Shown here in pieces: positions 1 through 11,293 of a DNA stretch of 64,000 bases. The stretch comes from Actinophytocola sp. GTDB taxonomy: Bacteria > Actinomycetota > Actinomycetes > Mycobacteriales > Pseudonocardiaceae. The stretch lies in NCBI GenBank assembly GCA_009377475.1, contig WHTY01000007.1, positions 23,051 to 87,050 on the forward strand, read 5' to 3'. The first letter of the stretch is position 1. Every line of letters starts with the position of its first letter. The notes under the pieces are model-generated. The model saw only the letters and a program-made list of their open reading frames with translations, had not been told where the DNA came from and ran no database searches. The position numbers were made by a program, and so were the translations under genes.

Positions 1-2613
1 CACCGCCTGCGCCTTGACCAGCCCCAACACCTCGGTGCGGAAGTCCTCCCTGCGGTCCGACCAGCGCAGCCCGCCGCGCGCGACAAGCCCGAACCGCAGG
101 TGCACGCCTTCCACCCGCGCGGAATACACGAAGATCTCGAAGCGGGGCCTCGGCTCCGGCAGGTCGGGCACCGCCGCCGGCTCCAGCTTGATCGACAGGT
201 ACGGCCTCGGCTGGCCGTCCTCGTCGGTGACGTAGTAGTTGGTGCGCAGCGTCGCGGTGATCACCGTGAGCAGGCTGCGCAGGATGCGGTCCTCGTCCAG
301 GCTGACGACGGCGTCGATCATGGTGCTGATCTCGGTCACGATGCCGTCGACCCGCTGCGCGCGGCCGTCGTCGGGCACGTCGACGTCGAACTTCGCCTCG
401 AACAGCCGCACCAGCGCCGCCGAGATCGCCGAGTTCGCCAGGACGGCGTCCTCGATGTACTCCTGCGAGTACGGCGTGCCGGCCTGACGCAGGTAGCGCG
501 AGTACGCCCGCAGCACGGCGGCCTGCCGCCAGTTCAGCCCGGCGCGCAGCACCAGCCCGTTGAAGCCGTCGACCTCGGCGTTGCCCTCCCACGTCGCGCG
601 GAAGGCGTCCTGGAACCGCTCCCGCACCTCGAGCAGCGCGGTCTCGTCGCCGAACCGCTCCAGCACCGCCGGGTCGACCCGCAGGCCGAAGTCGTAGATC
701 CAGCCGCGGACGCCATCCGACCGGGTGATCTCGTACGGCCGCTGGTCGACGACCTCGACGTCCATCTTCTGCAGCATCGGCAACAGCGACGACAGCGTCA
801 CGCCCTCGCCGAGCAGGTACAGCTTGAACCGGCGCTGCTCGCTTCGGATCTCGTCCGGCACGTAGAACGACATCGCGACGTCGTCCTCGCTGGACAGCGA
901 GTCGACGGTGCGCAGGTCGGCCAGCCCGGTGGTGGCGTCGAAGTCTTCCTTGTACGCCTCCGGCACGGAGCTGGCGAGCCGCTGGCCCAGCTGGTACGCG
1001 GTCTCGTCGCGGTGGCCGTCTTCGCCCGTCGCCACGCGCTCGGCGTGGATCGCCTCGATCAGCCGGTCGTCCCAGCCGCGCACGGCGTCGTTGAGCAGCT
1101 CCTGCAGCCGCAGCGTGTCCGGCTCGACCATGCGTTCCGGCTCGGTGTGCACGGTGAAGTGCACCTGCGCGAACAGCGTCTCCCCCAGCCGGACGGCGAA
1201 CTCCACGGTGTCGGCGTCCAGTTCGGTGCGCAGCACGTCCTGCATCGCCTGCCGCGTCTGCGTGGAGTACCGATCGCGCGGCACGAACACCACGCAGGAG
1301 TAGAACCGGCCGTACGGATCGCGGCGCAGGAACGCGCGCAGCCTGCGCCGGTCCGCGAGCGCGATCGCCCCGGTGACGGTGGCGTACAGCGAGTCGAGGT
1401 CGGTGGAGAACAGCTCGGCGCGCGGCCAGCTCTGCAGCACCTCCAGCATTCCCTGGCCGGAGTGCGACTCGATCGGGAAGCCCGCGCGGTGGATGACGTC
1501 GCGGACCTTGCGCTTGATCACCGGGATGTCGAGCACGTCCTCGTGCAGCGCCGACGTGGTGAACATGCCGAGGAACCGGTGCTCCCCGACCACGTTTCCG
1601 TCGTCGTCGAAGATCTTGACGCCGATGTAGTACGGGTGCACCGGTCGGTGCACGGTGGACGGCGCGCTCGCTGGGGTGAGCACAAGCAGCGTCGGCGCGA
1701 GCGCGGTCTCGGCCATGTCCGGGCCCTTGGTGAGGTCGCGGGCGGCGAGGCTGTCCTGCCGCAGCACACCGAGCCCGGACGCCAGCGCCGCTCGCAGCGC
1801 CGGGTGCTCCTCCTGCGCGGTCGCGGTGTTCTCGTCCTCGGTGGCGTCTTCGGTGATGACCTCGTAGCGCCGGTAGCCGAGGAAGGTGAAGTGGCCCCGG
1901 ACCAGCCAGCGCAACAGCGCCTCGCCGTCAGCGACCTCCGACGCCCGCAGCTTCGGCGGCGACGTCCTCAGCTGCTCGGCGATGTCAAGGGCGGTGGTGG
2001 CCATCCGCTCGGTGTCCTCGACCACCTCGCGGACGTCGTTGATGACGACGTGCAGCCGGTTTTCCATCTCCAACGCGCGGTCGGCGTCGGTCATCCGGTC
2101 CAGCTCGACCAGGATCCAGGACTCGGTGGCCGCGCCCTCGGGGGGTTCGGCGGCGTCCACGGTGGGGTGGAGTTCGCGCAGCGACCCGGTGACGTCGCGG
2201 GTGACGACGAGGATCGGGTGCACGATCCGCTGCACGTCGATGCCGGAGCGGGCGAACTTCGCGGCCACGCTGTCGACAAGGAACGGCATGTCGTCGGTGA
2301 CGATCTGTACCACGGTGCCGTCGCTGGACCAGCCGTTGTCCTGCGTGTCGGGCTTGCCGATCCACACGGCGGGCGAGCCGGGGGTGCGCTGCTCGGCGAG
2401 CCGCTTGTGAGCGCGCACCGCGCCGACCAGGTCCGCCGGGTCGGTGCCGACGATGTCCTCCGGCGGGACGTGCCGGTAGTAGAGCCGGATCAGGTCGGCG
2501 ATGTCGGAGGCCATCGACGCCGCCCGCTCGATGAGCGCGTCGCGCTGGTGCTCCAGCGAGGGGGTTTCGACGTGGCCACCGGCGACCCGTTCCGAACTAC
2601 CCACTGTGGTCAT
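1..2613 (-). CDS. gdh: NAD-specific glutamate dehydrogenase, large type, N-terminal part (3' end outside window)
   Basis: Oxidatively deaminates glutamate to 2-oxoglutarate with NAD. About 870 residues are present, open to the window edge; the family is about 1600 residues, so the catalytic domain lies outside. The start ATG at 2613 gives MTTVGSSERVAGGH. The N-terminal region carries LIRLYYRHVPPEDI, then VQIVTDDMPFLVDSV and IVHPILVVTRD, typical of the regulatory N-terminus of the 180-kDa bacterial GDH family (Bac_GDH). It is last in a minus-strand series after ettA and a helical-repeat gene, but 283 bp separate it from the latter, so it probably has its own promoter. Family assignment is secure; regulation cannot be seen. 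Confidence 0.93.
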   Translation of the reverse strand, partial: MTTVGSSERVAGGHVETPSLEHQRDALIERAASMASDIADLIRLYYRHVPPEDIVGTDPADLVGAVRAHKRLAEQRTPGSPAVWIGKPDTQDNGWSSDGTVVQIVTDDMPFLVDSVAAKFARSGIDVQRIVHPILVVTRDVTGSLRELHPTVDAAEPPEGAATESWILVELDRMTDADRALEMENRLHVVINDVREVVEDTERMATTALDIAEQLRTSPPKLRASEVADGEALLRWLVRGHFTFLGYRRYEVITEDATEDENTATAQEEHPALRAALASGLGVLRQDSLAARDLTKGPDMAETALAPTLLVLTPASAPSTVHRPVHPYYIGVKIFDDDGNVVGEHRFLGMFTTSALHEDVLDIPVIKRKVRDVIHRAGFPIESHSGQGMLEVLQSWPRAELFSTDLDSLYATVTGAIALADRRRLRAFLRRDPYGRFYSCVVFVPRDRYSTQTRQAMQDVLRTELDADTVEFAVRLGETLFAQVHFTVHTEPERMVEPDTLRLQELLNDAVRGWDDRLIEAIHAERVATGEDGHRDETAYQLGQRLASSVPEAYKEDFDATTGLADLRTVDSLSSEDDVAMSFYVPDEIRSEQRRFKLYLLGEGVTLSSLLPMLQKMDVEVVDQRPYEITRSDGVRGWIYDFGLRVDPAVLERFGDETALLEVRERFQDAFRATWEGNAEVDGFNGLVLRAGLNWRQAAVLRAYSRYLRQAGTPYSQEYIEDAVLANSAISAALVRLFEAKFDVDVPDDGRAQRVDGIVTEISTMIDAVVSLDEDRILRSLLTVITATLRTNYYVTDEDGQPRPYLSIKLEPAAVPDLPEPRPRFEIFVYSARVEGVHLRFGLVARGGLRWSDRREDFRTEVLGLVKAQAV

Positions 2614-2896
2614 GCCGACACTCCCATCCTGCCCCCTTGCCCTCGACGTATACCGCTTCCAGACGTCGAGTGCCCGGCGGCGTCCCCATGCATTCCGCAC
2701 GCTCGTGCGCCATCACTTCACCGGCCGTGTCGCAGGCGCGCGGGAGCTCACCAGGAGTGAACCGCGACGCTGCGATCGACGCCACACACCCTAGCTCCGT
2801 GGCCGCGCCGGTGTCCTCCCCGGAGGCCGTCGGACGTCGCTACGCGGCCCGCTATGCTGCGGGGCTCCTGCGGCGGTGGGGCGCCTCCGGGCCTGC

Positions 2897-5227
2897 TCAG
2901 GCCAGTCCGCCGCCGTGCGTGCCGCGTAGCGGGCTGTCGCCGTTGACGGCGTGGCCGTTGGTGCCGCGGCGCCCGGTCGTGGAGCCGCTGGTCTCGGTGC
3001 GCTGCCAACGTCTGCTGCGCACCCGGGGTGTCACCGCTGAGTTGTCGTCATCGCCGTTGGCCCAACTGCTGAACACCGCGAGCACGCTGTCCAGTTCCCG
3101 GACCGGCGCGGGCTCCAGCTCGGGTTCGGGCTCAGTCTCCGCTGCGTCGTTGGCTGCTGGCACGGCATTCGAGCCGACCTCGACCTGCGGACCCCGTGGT
3201 GTCTCTGCCGCAGGCTCGGACGGAGTCTCGGGCTGGATCGGCGGCGCGGCGTACACCGTCGGTGCTTCCACGGGAGCGGGTTCGGGTTGCGGCGTCGGTT
3301 CCGGCGTGGGCGCCGGTTCCGGGTGTGGATCGGGCCGCCAAGACCACTCCGCGTGCGCAGGTTGCGACGCCCACGACGGGCTCGGGGCAGGCTCCTGCGC
3401 GGGCTCCTCCCACGGCATCGGCGGCCGTGAGCGAGGCTGCGGCGGCTCGTGCCGCTGCTCGGTCCACGACGGCTGCGGCGGGTGCTCGCTTCCGGTGCCC
3501 CGTGCCGGCTGGCTGGTCCACGATGGCTGCGCCAGCTGGTCGGCGGACGTCTGCGTCGCGGGTTCGGACCAGTGCGTGCCCGCCGGGTGGTCGGGCTGTT
3601 CGTGCCGCCCGTGCCGCTCCGGCTCGTCGCTCGACGCGTGCCGCTTTCCGCCGGATCCGATCGCAACACCGAGACGGTCCAGCACGGACCGCTCCGACGG
3701 CGTCCCTTCCGCCTGATGTCGGGCTCCCGAGTCGGCGACCTCCGGCGAGGAGTGTGGGGCCCACGGCACCGCCGGTTGGTGCATGGTCTCCCACGCCGCC
3801 GTTCCCGGCGGCGACGCAGCCGCCCGGTGCGCGGCATGGGTGGGTTCGTGTGCGGTAGCGGACGACGCTTGCTCCCACGACGAGGGCTCCCACGACGAGG
3901 GCTCCGACGGTGCGGATGCCCACGACGCACCCGTCGCCGCTGCGGGCTCCGACTGCGCAGGCTCGCTCCGTGGCGGCGGTGTTTCGGCGGTGATCGCGGG
4001 CATCATCTGGGTGGCCTCTGTCGATGGCTCGACCTTCCGGCGTTTGCCAGATGGCTGGCTCTTGCGCTGCTGCGCGACACGTTCTTCGTGCTCGGCCAGC
4101 GCACGGTTGAAGTCGGCGGCGGGTTGTTCTCCCCTGCCGAACTCACCGGTGAGCAACCCGAGCGTCTGCCGCCGCAACCTGCCGTAGCTGTGCTCGCACA
4201 CGCGGGCTTCGCGCAGGCACGCCAACGCTTCCGCCGGGCGACCAAGCTGCTCCTCGATGTGGGACAGCTCCAGCAGCAGCCGCGAGCTGAGCGCGAGCAG
4301 TTCGTGCCGCCGGGTGTGGTACAGCGCGTCGCGGATGAGCATGCCTGCCGATTCGGGGGCAGCGGACGCCAAATGCACCCTGGTCGCGATGGCCAGCCGC
4401 ATCCACGCGAGCGGCGCGATGGCGGCTGCCCGCGCCGGTTCGGCGAACAATGGCTGCGCGAGGGCATCCGCGTCGCCCCGCGAACCCTGGTCCAGCAGCG
4501 CGCACACCAGCTCAAGAGTGAGCCGGGTCCGCATCTGGGTACTGTCGACGAGGACGTCGTCGCTGCCCTCGACAATCTCCAACCCCTTGCGCGCCGCGTC
4601 GATCGACGCCGAAATGTCGCCGTGCCGACGCAGATGCGCCGACGTCCGAGCCTGGACCAGCGCCCGCATGCTGATGCGATCGGCGTCGGTGATCGATGGG
4701 TCGGAGTCCGCCAGCTTGTCGGCTTCCTCCAGCGCGCGGTCCAGCACGCCCCGACGTCCGATCGAGGCCATGCACCCGACGAACTGCAACAACGCGCCGA
4801 TCCGGCACACCGGCTGCGCGTGCTCATCCGCCAGCACCGGCCGCAGCGCGGCGAGCCCGGTCAGCGGGACGCCAACGCTGCGCGCGCACAACGCAAGTTC
4901 GGTGCGCATCTGGGCGGCGAGGTCGCCGTGCCCGTCGGCTTCCGCCGTCCGCAGCACCACGACTGCCCGGTTGACGACGTCAGCGCGGTGTCCGAGCCGG
5001 ATCCGCGCCGACACCGACAGTCCTTCGGCGTACGCCCAGATTCGCTCCGAACCGGACGCCTCAGCCAGCGCCGCGGCACGCTCCCCGAACACCAACGCGA
5101 GTTCGGGCGCGCCGAACATCAGCCGCAAGCCGTCGGAAACCAGCGTCTCCGCGGGATCGTCGGCCTGCGAAGCGGAGGGCGCGCGGCGTCTCGCTCGCGT
5201 GTCCTGGCTGTGCGTGCTGGCTGCCAC
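2897..5227 (-). CDS. Helical-repeat (TPR-like) protein with long Pro/Trp-rich disordered tail
   Basis: This 776-residue protein is of unknown function. Residues about 25-390 are Ala/Leu/Arg-rich amphipathic helices (for example RMRTELALCARS-like and LLLELSHIEEQLGRPAEALACLREARVCE segments) that look like tetratricopeptide-type repeats. Residues about 400-700 are low complexity, rich in Pro, Ser, Glu and Trp, with recurring PSW(T/A)xQPA and SSWEPSSWEQ motifs. The C-terminus (DSVLAVFSSWANGDDD) looks folded again. There is no signal peptide or membrane segment. It starts 39 bp after the ettA stop on the same strand, so the two are probably cotranscribed. A scaffold or signalling-adaptor role is possible but is only a guess from architecture. 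Confidence 0.75.
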   Translation of the reverse strand: MAASTHSQDTRARRRAPSASQADDPAETLVSDGLRLMFGAPELALVFGERAAALAEASGSERIWAYAEGLSVSARIRLGHRADVVNRAVVVLRTAEADGHGDLAAQMRTELALCARSVGVPLTGLAALRPVLADEHAQPVCRIGALLQFVGCMASIGRRGVLDRALEEADKLADSDPSITDADRISMRALVQARTSAHLRRHGDISASIDAARKGLEIVEGSDDVLVDSTQMRTRLTLELVCALLDQGSRGDADALAQPLFAEPARAAAIAPLAWMRLAIATRVHLASAAPESAGMLIRDALYHTRRHELLALSSRLLLELSHIEEQLGRPAEALACLREARVCEHSYGRLRRQTLGLLTGEFGRGEQPAADFNRALAEHEERVAQQRKSQPSGKRRKVEPSTEATQMMPAITAETPPPRSEPAQSEPAAATGASWASAPSEPSSWEPSSWEQASSATAHEPTHAAHRAAASPPGTAAWETMHQPAVPWAPHSSPEVADSGARHQAEGTPSERSVLDRLGVAIGSGGKRHASSDEPERHGRHEQPDHPAGTHWSEPATQTSADQLAQPSWTSQPARGTGSEHPPQPSWTEQRHEPPQPRSRPPMPWEEPAQEPAPSPSWASQPAHAEWSWRPDPHPEPAPTPEPTPQPEPAPVEAPTVYAAPPIQPETPSEPAAETPRGPQVEVGSNAVPAANDAAETEPEPELEPAPVRELDSVLAVFSSWANGDDDNSAVTPRVRSRRWQRTETSGSTTGRRGTNGHAVNGDSPLRGTHGGGLA

Positions 5228-5266
5228 GAACCCTCCGCTGATGTAATCGACTCGATCGCGCTCGTG

Positions 5267-6943
<1,677 letters not shown>

Positions 6944-7072
6944 GGCACACGATGGTAGAGCCGTCCGCATTGGCGCATGACGCCGGTCGCCAACTCCACT
7001 ACCGGTAGCACGAGCTGCCGTGCGACCCCCTGGCGAGTGACAGGCCTCGACGACACACAGCGACGGGCCAGC

Positions 7073-7546
7073 TCAGGCGGCACGGCGCGCCGCCATCTCG
7101 GCCGATGGTGCCGCCGGTGGGTCCGCAGGGGATCCCCGAGTGGGCCCAGTCCCACTTGTCCCACCGGCTGCGCGGGGGCCAGCGGGCATCTTGACCACGG
7201 TCGCGGTGGCTCTGGCCAGGTTGGGCCCGATGGCATAGGCGTCGACCTCGGTGGCGTGCTTCGTCGTGCCGTTGTCGTCGTACTCCCTGGTTCGCAGTCG
7301 GCCCGCCACCATGACGTCGTCACCTTTGTGCAGCGACGCCCAGACGTGCCGGGCGAGCCTGCGCCAGCACGTCACCCACACGACACACTTGTGGCCGTCG
7401 ACCCATTCTCCGACCTCCTTGTCGAAGCGCCGCTCGATGCTGACCACGAGAAAGCCGACCGACATGCCCCCGTCGCTGAGGTCGCGCCTGCGTAGCTCGG
7501 TCGCGATCCGGCCGTTGATGTTGAGGTAGGTCTCGCTGATCGGCAT
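7073..7546 (-). CDS. ssb: Single-stranded DNA-binding protein (SSB paralogue)
   Basis: The 157-residue protein has an N-terminal OB fold of about 110 residues: YLNINGRIATELRRR, then CVVWVTCWRRLARHVWASLHKGDDVMVAGRLRTREYDDNG, the usual strand pattern of bacterial SSB. The tail (about residues 115-157) is Gly/Pro/Ala-rich and ends MAARRAA rather than the acidic DDDIPF-type tip that recruits partner proteins. It is therefore probably a secondary SSB (actinobacteria often carry two) rather than the replication SSB of the rpsF-ssb-rplI operon, which is not here. It lies 129 bp upstream of ettA on the same strand. Confidence 0.88.
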   Translation of the reverse strand: MPISETYLNINGRIATELRRRDLSDGGMSVGFLVVSIERRFDKEVGEWVDGHKCVVWVTCWRRLARHVWASLHKGDDVMVAGRLRTREYDDNGTTKHATEVDAYAIGPNLARATATVVKMPAGPRAAGGTSGTGPTRGSPADPPAAPSAEMAARRAA

Positions 7547-7704
7547 CGCTCAGTTCTCCCCGTCGCTCGTCGCTGCGGATACGTCGTGAGCATGCGGGAG
7601 AACCGGAGGGTGCGGAAGAGCTGCGATGAAATGTGGACAACCCGGCCCGCCACTGGCGCCATCGGCACGCCCAGCAGCGCGGCTGTGGACAACTCCCGAG
7701 ACGG

Positions 7705-9729
7705 TCAGCGCCGGGTGTGGTCGCTTTCGTTCGCCATGCGGCGGAGCATCTCGTTGTAAGCGGTGAGGTCGGCTTCGCTGTCCGCGTCCGCCTTGCGGTC
7801 GATGCGTCGTGCCTGCCGCTCGTCGGCACGCGCCCACTGCACCATGAGCGCGATCAGCACGATCAGTGCCGGAATCTCGCCGGACGCCCAGGCGATGCCG
7901 CCGCCGAGGCGCTGCTCGGAGAGCAAGTCGTCCACCCATGGCAGGTCGAGGCCACGGTAGAACGCCGCGCCGATGACGGTCTGCGAGTTCATCAGGATCA
8001 CGCCGAAGAACGCGTGGAACGGCATCGACGCGAACATCAGCGCGAGCCTGCCGAGCGGCTGCATCGGGCGCGGCGCGGGGTCGACGCCGATCAGCGGCCA
8101 GAAGAAGACGTACCCGACGATCAGGAAGTGGGCGTTCATCGCCAAGTGCGCCCAGTGGTAGTCGAGGGCGACGTCGAAAAGGCCGGAGAAGTACAGCAGG
8201 TAGAACGATCCCACGAACAGCCCGCCCGCGACGAGCGGCTGCGTCAGGCCGCGCGAGAGCGGCGAGTGCACGAACGCCAGCACCCATTCGCGTGGCCCTG
8301 GCGGTCCATTCCTGCCTGCGGGTGACAGTGCACGCAGCACGAGTGTGACCGCGCCGCCCAGCACGAGGAACACGGGCGCGACCATCGACAGCAGCATGTG
8401 GTTGCCCATGTGCACGCTGAACATCGCTGGCGCGTACTTGCCGATGCCGGACGACGTCGAGAGCAGGATCGTCGCGCAGCCGAGCAGCCACGCGATCGTG
8501 CGACCCACCGGCCAGGCGTCGCCCCGGCGTCGTAGCCGCAGTACGCCCGCGAGGTAGACGGCGGCGAGCGCGACGGCGAGTAAGCCGAAGATGAGGTCGA
8601 AGCGCCAGTCGAACAGCAGCCGCACCAGAGTCGGCGGCCCGTCGAGCTGGTAGCCGATCAGTAGCTCGACGGTGTTGGGGACGAAGCCGATGTCGGCGGG
8701 CGGCTCGGTGCGCGCCAGTGCGCCCGCGATGCCGAGCGTCACGAACATGATCAGCACCTCGACCCCGGCGAGCTGCAGGAACGCACCCTTCGTGCCGCGT
8801 TCGGTGAGCGCGCGGACACCCCTGCCGCGCTGCTGCTGACCGAATACGCCGAGCATGCCCAGCGCGGTGAGCTTGGCCAGCACCAGCAAGCCGTACTGGG
8901 TGGTGAGCAGATCGGCCGGTGCGACCCGCACGAGGGCGTTGACCACGCCCGACACGGCCATCGCGATCCAGCAGGTCAGCGCGATGCGGGAGAAACGGCG
9001 GGCCGCCAACGGCAGGTCGGGGCCGTTGCGCCTGCCGAGCGCGATCAGTGCGATCAGACCACCTACCCAGAGCGCGGCGGCGACGAGGTGGATGAGCAGG
9101 CTGTTGGTCGCCAGGTCGTGTGATCCACCCGACGCGGAGTGTCCGGTGGCACCGACTGGGATCAAACCGCCGACGGCGAGGAAGAACAGCGCCGCCGTCC
9201 AGCCCCACGACAGCACCGTCCGGCACGCGATCGCCAGCACGAACGCGATGAACGCGGTGATCAGCCACGCCTTCGGCTGCTCGATCGCGCCGACGAACTG
9301 CACGAACACCTGCGGATCGACCAGGTCGGTGACCGGCCTACCCGCGCCTTCGGCAGCGGCGAACAGCGCGGCGGCGATCGACGTCACCACCCAGCACAAG
9401 GCCGAGCGCGAGGCCGTTGAGATGGCGGCGTAACCGTCGGCGGCGAGGGTGCCGGACTTCTGCGGCGGCACCAGGAACGCGGCCAGCAAGAGCGATCCGA
9501 TGCTGACGACGGCGGCGATCTCGGCCAGCACGCGCGTCACGGTGACGCCGTACCGGGTGAACTCGCCGGGATCGGCGATACCGGCAATCTCCGCTCCGGC
9601 CGCACCGGACAGTGTGACTAACAGCACGGCGACCACGAAGGCGAGTGACGTGCCCACCACCGCGAGGCTGAGCACGCCCGCTGGCCGCCGTGCACGCGTC
9701 GCCGTCACTACCGCTTGCTGTTCCCGCAC
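7705..9729 (-). CDS. CopD-CtaG fusion: copper/cytochrome c oxidase assembly membrane protein
   Basis: This is a polytopic membrane protein of about 674 residues. The N-terminal half has about nine membrane segments and resembles the copper-import/resistance domain CopD (HLVAAALWVGGLIALIALGRR, FSRIALTCWIAMAVSGV). The C-terminal half resembles the caa3-type assembly factor CtaG (MFSVHMGNHMLLSMVAPVFLVLGG, HWAHLAMNAHFLIVGYVFFWPLIGVDP, RLALMFASMPFHAFFGV). Such CopD/CtaG fusions are common in actinobacteria and are thought to deliver copper to cytochrome oxidase. Start choice is uncertain: GTG at 9729 is used here; ATG at 9798 would add a Cys-rich leader, and GTG at 9708 is also possible. Confidence 0.9.
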   Translation of the reverse strand: MREQQAVVTATRARRPAGVLSLAVVGTSLAFVVAVLLVTLSGAAGAEIAGIADPGEFTRYGVTVTRVLAEIAAVVSIGSLLLAAFLVPPQKSGTLAADGYAAISTASRSALCWVVTSIAAALFAAAEGAGRPVTDLVDPQVFVQFVGAIEQPKAWLITAFIAFVLAIACRTVLSWGWTAALFFLAVGGLIPVGATGHSASGGSHDLATNSLLIHLVAAALWVGGLIALIALGRRNGPDLPLAARRFSRIALTCWIAMAVSGVVNALVRVAPADLLTTQYGLLVLAKLTALGMLGVFGQQQRGRGVRALTERGTKGAFLQLAGVEVLIMFVTLGIAGALARTEPPADIGFVPNTVELLIGYQLDGPPTLVRLLFDWRFDLIFGLLAVALAAVYLAGVLRLRRRGDAWPVGRTIAWLLGCATILLSTSSGIGKYAPAMFSVHMGNHMLLSMVAPVFLVLGGAVTLVLRALSPAGRNGPPGPREWVLAFVHSPLSRGLTQPLVAGGLFVGSFYLLYFSGLFDVALDYHWAHLAMNAHFLIVGYVFFWPLIGVDPAPRPMQPLGRLALMFASMPFHAFFGVILMNSQTVIGAAFYRGLDLPWVDDLLSEQRLGGGIAWASGEIPALIVLIALMVQWARADERQARRIDRKADADSEADLTAYNEMLRRMANESDHTRR

Positions 9730-9976
9730 ATCAGAAGGGTATGGTGCCCTCCGGTGACAGCGGCACGCGCACCCCCACTTCAGGGCGAAATGCGGCACCG
9801 CTCACAGCGCGTCGTTAGTGCGTATGGTCGGCCGCGATGACGCCATCCGGGTGACCTCACCCGGCCGGAACGCGCTGCCGGAGGCCGCCTCAGCTGAAAC
9901 AATCCTGACATCTGACGCGATCACACCAATGGCTACCGATAAACTTGGCCACAGCGCCAGGCCGTAGCCTCGGCCC

Positions 9977-10050
9977 GCCTCCGTAGCTCAGCTGGATAGA
10001 GCAAGAGCCTTCTAATCTCTAGGTCGCAGGTTCGAGTCCTGCCGGGGGCA
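9977..10050 (+). tRNA. tRNA-Arg (anticodon TCT)
   Basis: A complete cloverleaf can be drawn. The acceptor stem GCCTCCG pairs with CGGGGGC (one G-T), the D arm is GCTC..GAGC, the anticodon loop CTTCTAA gives anticodon TCT (Arg, AGA/AGG), and the T arm is GCAGG-TTCGAGT-CCTGC. CCA is not encoded. The anticodon stem has a C-T mismatch next to the loop. A 12-bp hairpin follows directly. Confidence 0.97.
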
Positions 10051-10054
10051 CAGA

Positions 10055-10085
10055 ATCCCCTGGTCAGCACAGGTGACCAGGGGAT
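10055..10085 (+). terminator. Hairpin downstream of tRNA-Arg
   Basis: The arms ATCCCCTGGTCA (10055-10066) and TGACCAGGGGAT (10074-10085) pair perfectly over 12 bp around a 7-nt loop, starting 5 nt after the tRNA. There is no T-run, as is usual for actinobacterial intrinsic terminators. Confidence 0.8.
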
Positions 10086-10320
10086 ACGCATGCACTGCTC
10101 CCACACGCTCGACCCATGTCTTTGGTCGGCGCGCCCACACGCTCTCCCGCACTGCGACCAACGGCGTCCTGAGGATCCCGCCGCCACCCGCTGAGGATGT
10201 CGCAACAGGACAAACCGGGCGCGATTCTCGCGCTGTGCGGGTGGCAGCCGATCGTACCGCGGCGGCGCGCAGTAGCGGCGAGATACCCTTCTGCCACGCC
10301 GATCAATGGGGAGGGTACCG

Positions 10321-11076
10321 GTGGCCGACGCAGCCGACACCGCGCTGTACGACCAGATCGGCACTGGGTACTCGCTGGGACGACGCACCGACCCGCGCTG
10401 GATGGCGGCCATCCTCGACGCGCTCGGCACCGCCCGGGTCATCGCCAACGTCGGCGCGGGCACCGGCTCCTACGAACCAGGCGACCGCCGGTTGCTCGCG
10501 CTCGAACCGTCCACCAAGATGATTCGGCAGCGGCCGCACGACGCGAGCCCCGCCGTTCGCGCGCTCGCCGAATCGCTACCGCTCCGCGACCACGCTGTCG
10601 ACGTCGCGCTGGCCGTGCTCACTGTCCATCACTGGACGAACTGGCGAGCGGGCCTCGCTGAACTCCGCCGGATCGCACCGCGCCAGGTGGTCCTCGCCTA
10701 CGACACGCACCGGCACACCGAGTTCTGGCTGGTCCGCGAGTACATCCCGGAGATCGCCGACGTCGAACTCACCCGTCCGTCCGCAGACGACATCGCGAAC
10801 GAGCTGGCCGCGGACAGCGTCACACCGCTGCCGCTGCCGTGGGACTTCACCGACAGCGTGCTGCCCGCCCACTGGCGACGTCCCGCCGCCTACCTCGATC
10901 CGCAGGTTCGCCGGACCTGTTCCGCGCTCGCGCAGGCTGACCCCGACGCTGTCGAGCGCGGCGTCCGACGTCTGACGCGGGACCTGCACAGCGGCCGATG
11001 GCATGCCCGCCACCAGGACTTGCTCAAGCTCGACCAGTGGGACGCTGGCTTCCGCCTCATCGTGTCGCGCTCCTGA
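10321..11076 (+). CDS. Class I SAM-dependent methyltransferase
   Basis: This protein of about 251 residues probably transfers a methyl group from SAM; the substrate is unknown. Motif I is IANVGAGTGSYEPGD with an acidic end of strand 2 (LLALEPS), followed by ALAESLPLRDHAVDVALAVLTVHHWTNW, the motif II/III pattern of Methyltransf_11 proteins. I chose GTG at 10321 because GGGGAGG (10308-10314) lies 6 nt upstream; the in-frame ATG at 10306 would include that ribosome-binding site in the coding region. It is monocistronic, with the tRNA upstream and a transporter 217 bp downstream. Confidence 0.85.
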   Translation: MADAADTALYDQIGTGYSLGRRTDPRWMAAILDALGTARVIANVGAGTGSYEPGDRRLLALEPSTKMIRQRPHDASPAVRALAESLPLRDHAVDVALAVLTVHHWTNWRAGLAELRRIAPRQVVLAYDTHRHTEFWLVREYIPEIADVELTRPSADDIANELAADSVTPLPLPWDFTDSVLPAHWRRPAAYLDPQVRRTCSALAQADPDAVERGVRRLTRDLHSGRWHARHQDLLKLDQWDAGFRLIVSRS

Positions 11077-11293
11077 GACGGACGGCGCGCACGGACCGAC
11101 GTCGACGAACTTGGGTGCCGTTTCCGCCATGAGCGGACAACGCGAAAATCGGATGAGATCCGAACGACTTTCGGGAAGACTCACGCCGACGGGGGAGTTC
11201 TGCCAGAGGGGTACGGCTGTGCCGGCGTTCCCACCCGCATAACCATCGGCGGTCCCGGCTGCCCAGCGACCACGAACCCAGCGAGGTGCTGCC

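Noticed and set aside
100..2760. An 886-codon plus-strand frame
   Set aside because: Arg/His/Val/Gln-rich antisense shadow of the NAD-glutamate dehydrogenase gene, as expected in very GC-rich DNA.
7550..9268. A 572-codon minus-strand frame
   Set aside because: Alternative frame of the CopD-CtaG gene; Arg-rich and without membrane segments.
9933..10463. A 176-codon minus-strand frame containing GRTRTCDLEIRRLLLYPAELRRR
   Set aside because: It is antisense to tRNA-Arg; this peptide is a well-known spurious translation of that tRNA gene.
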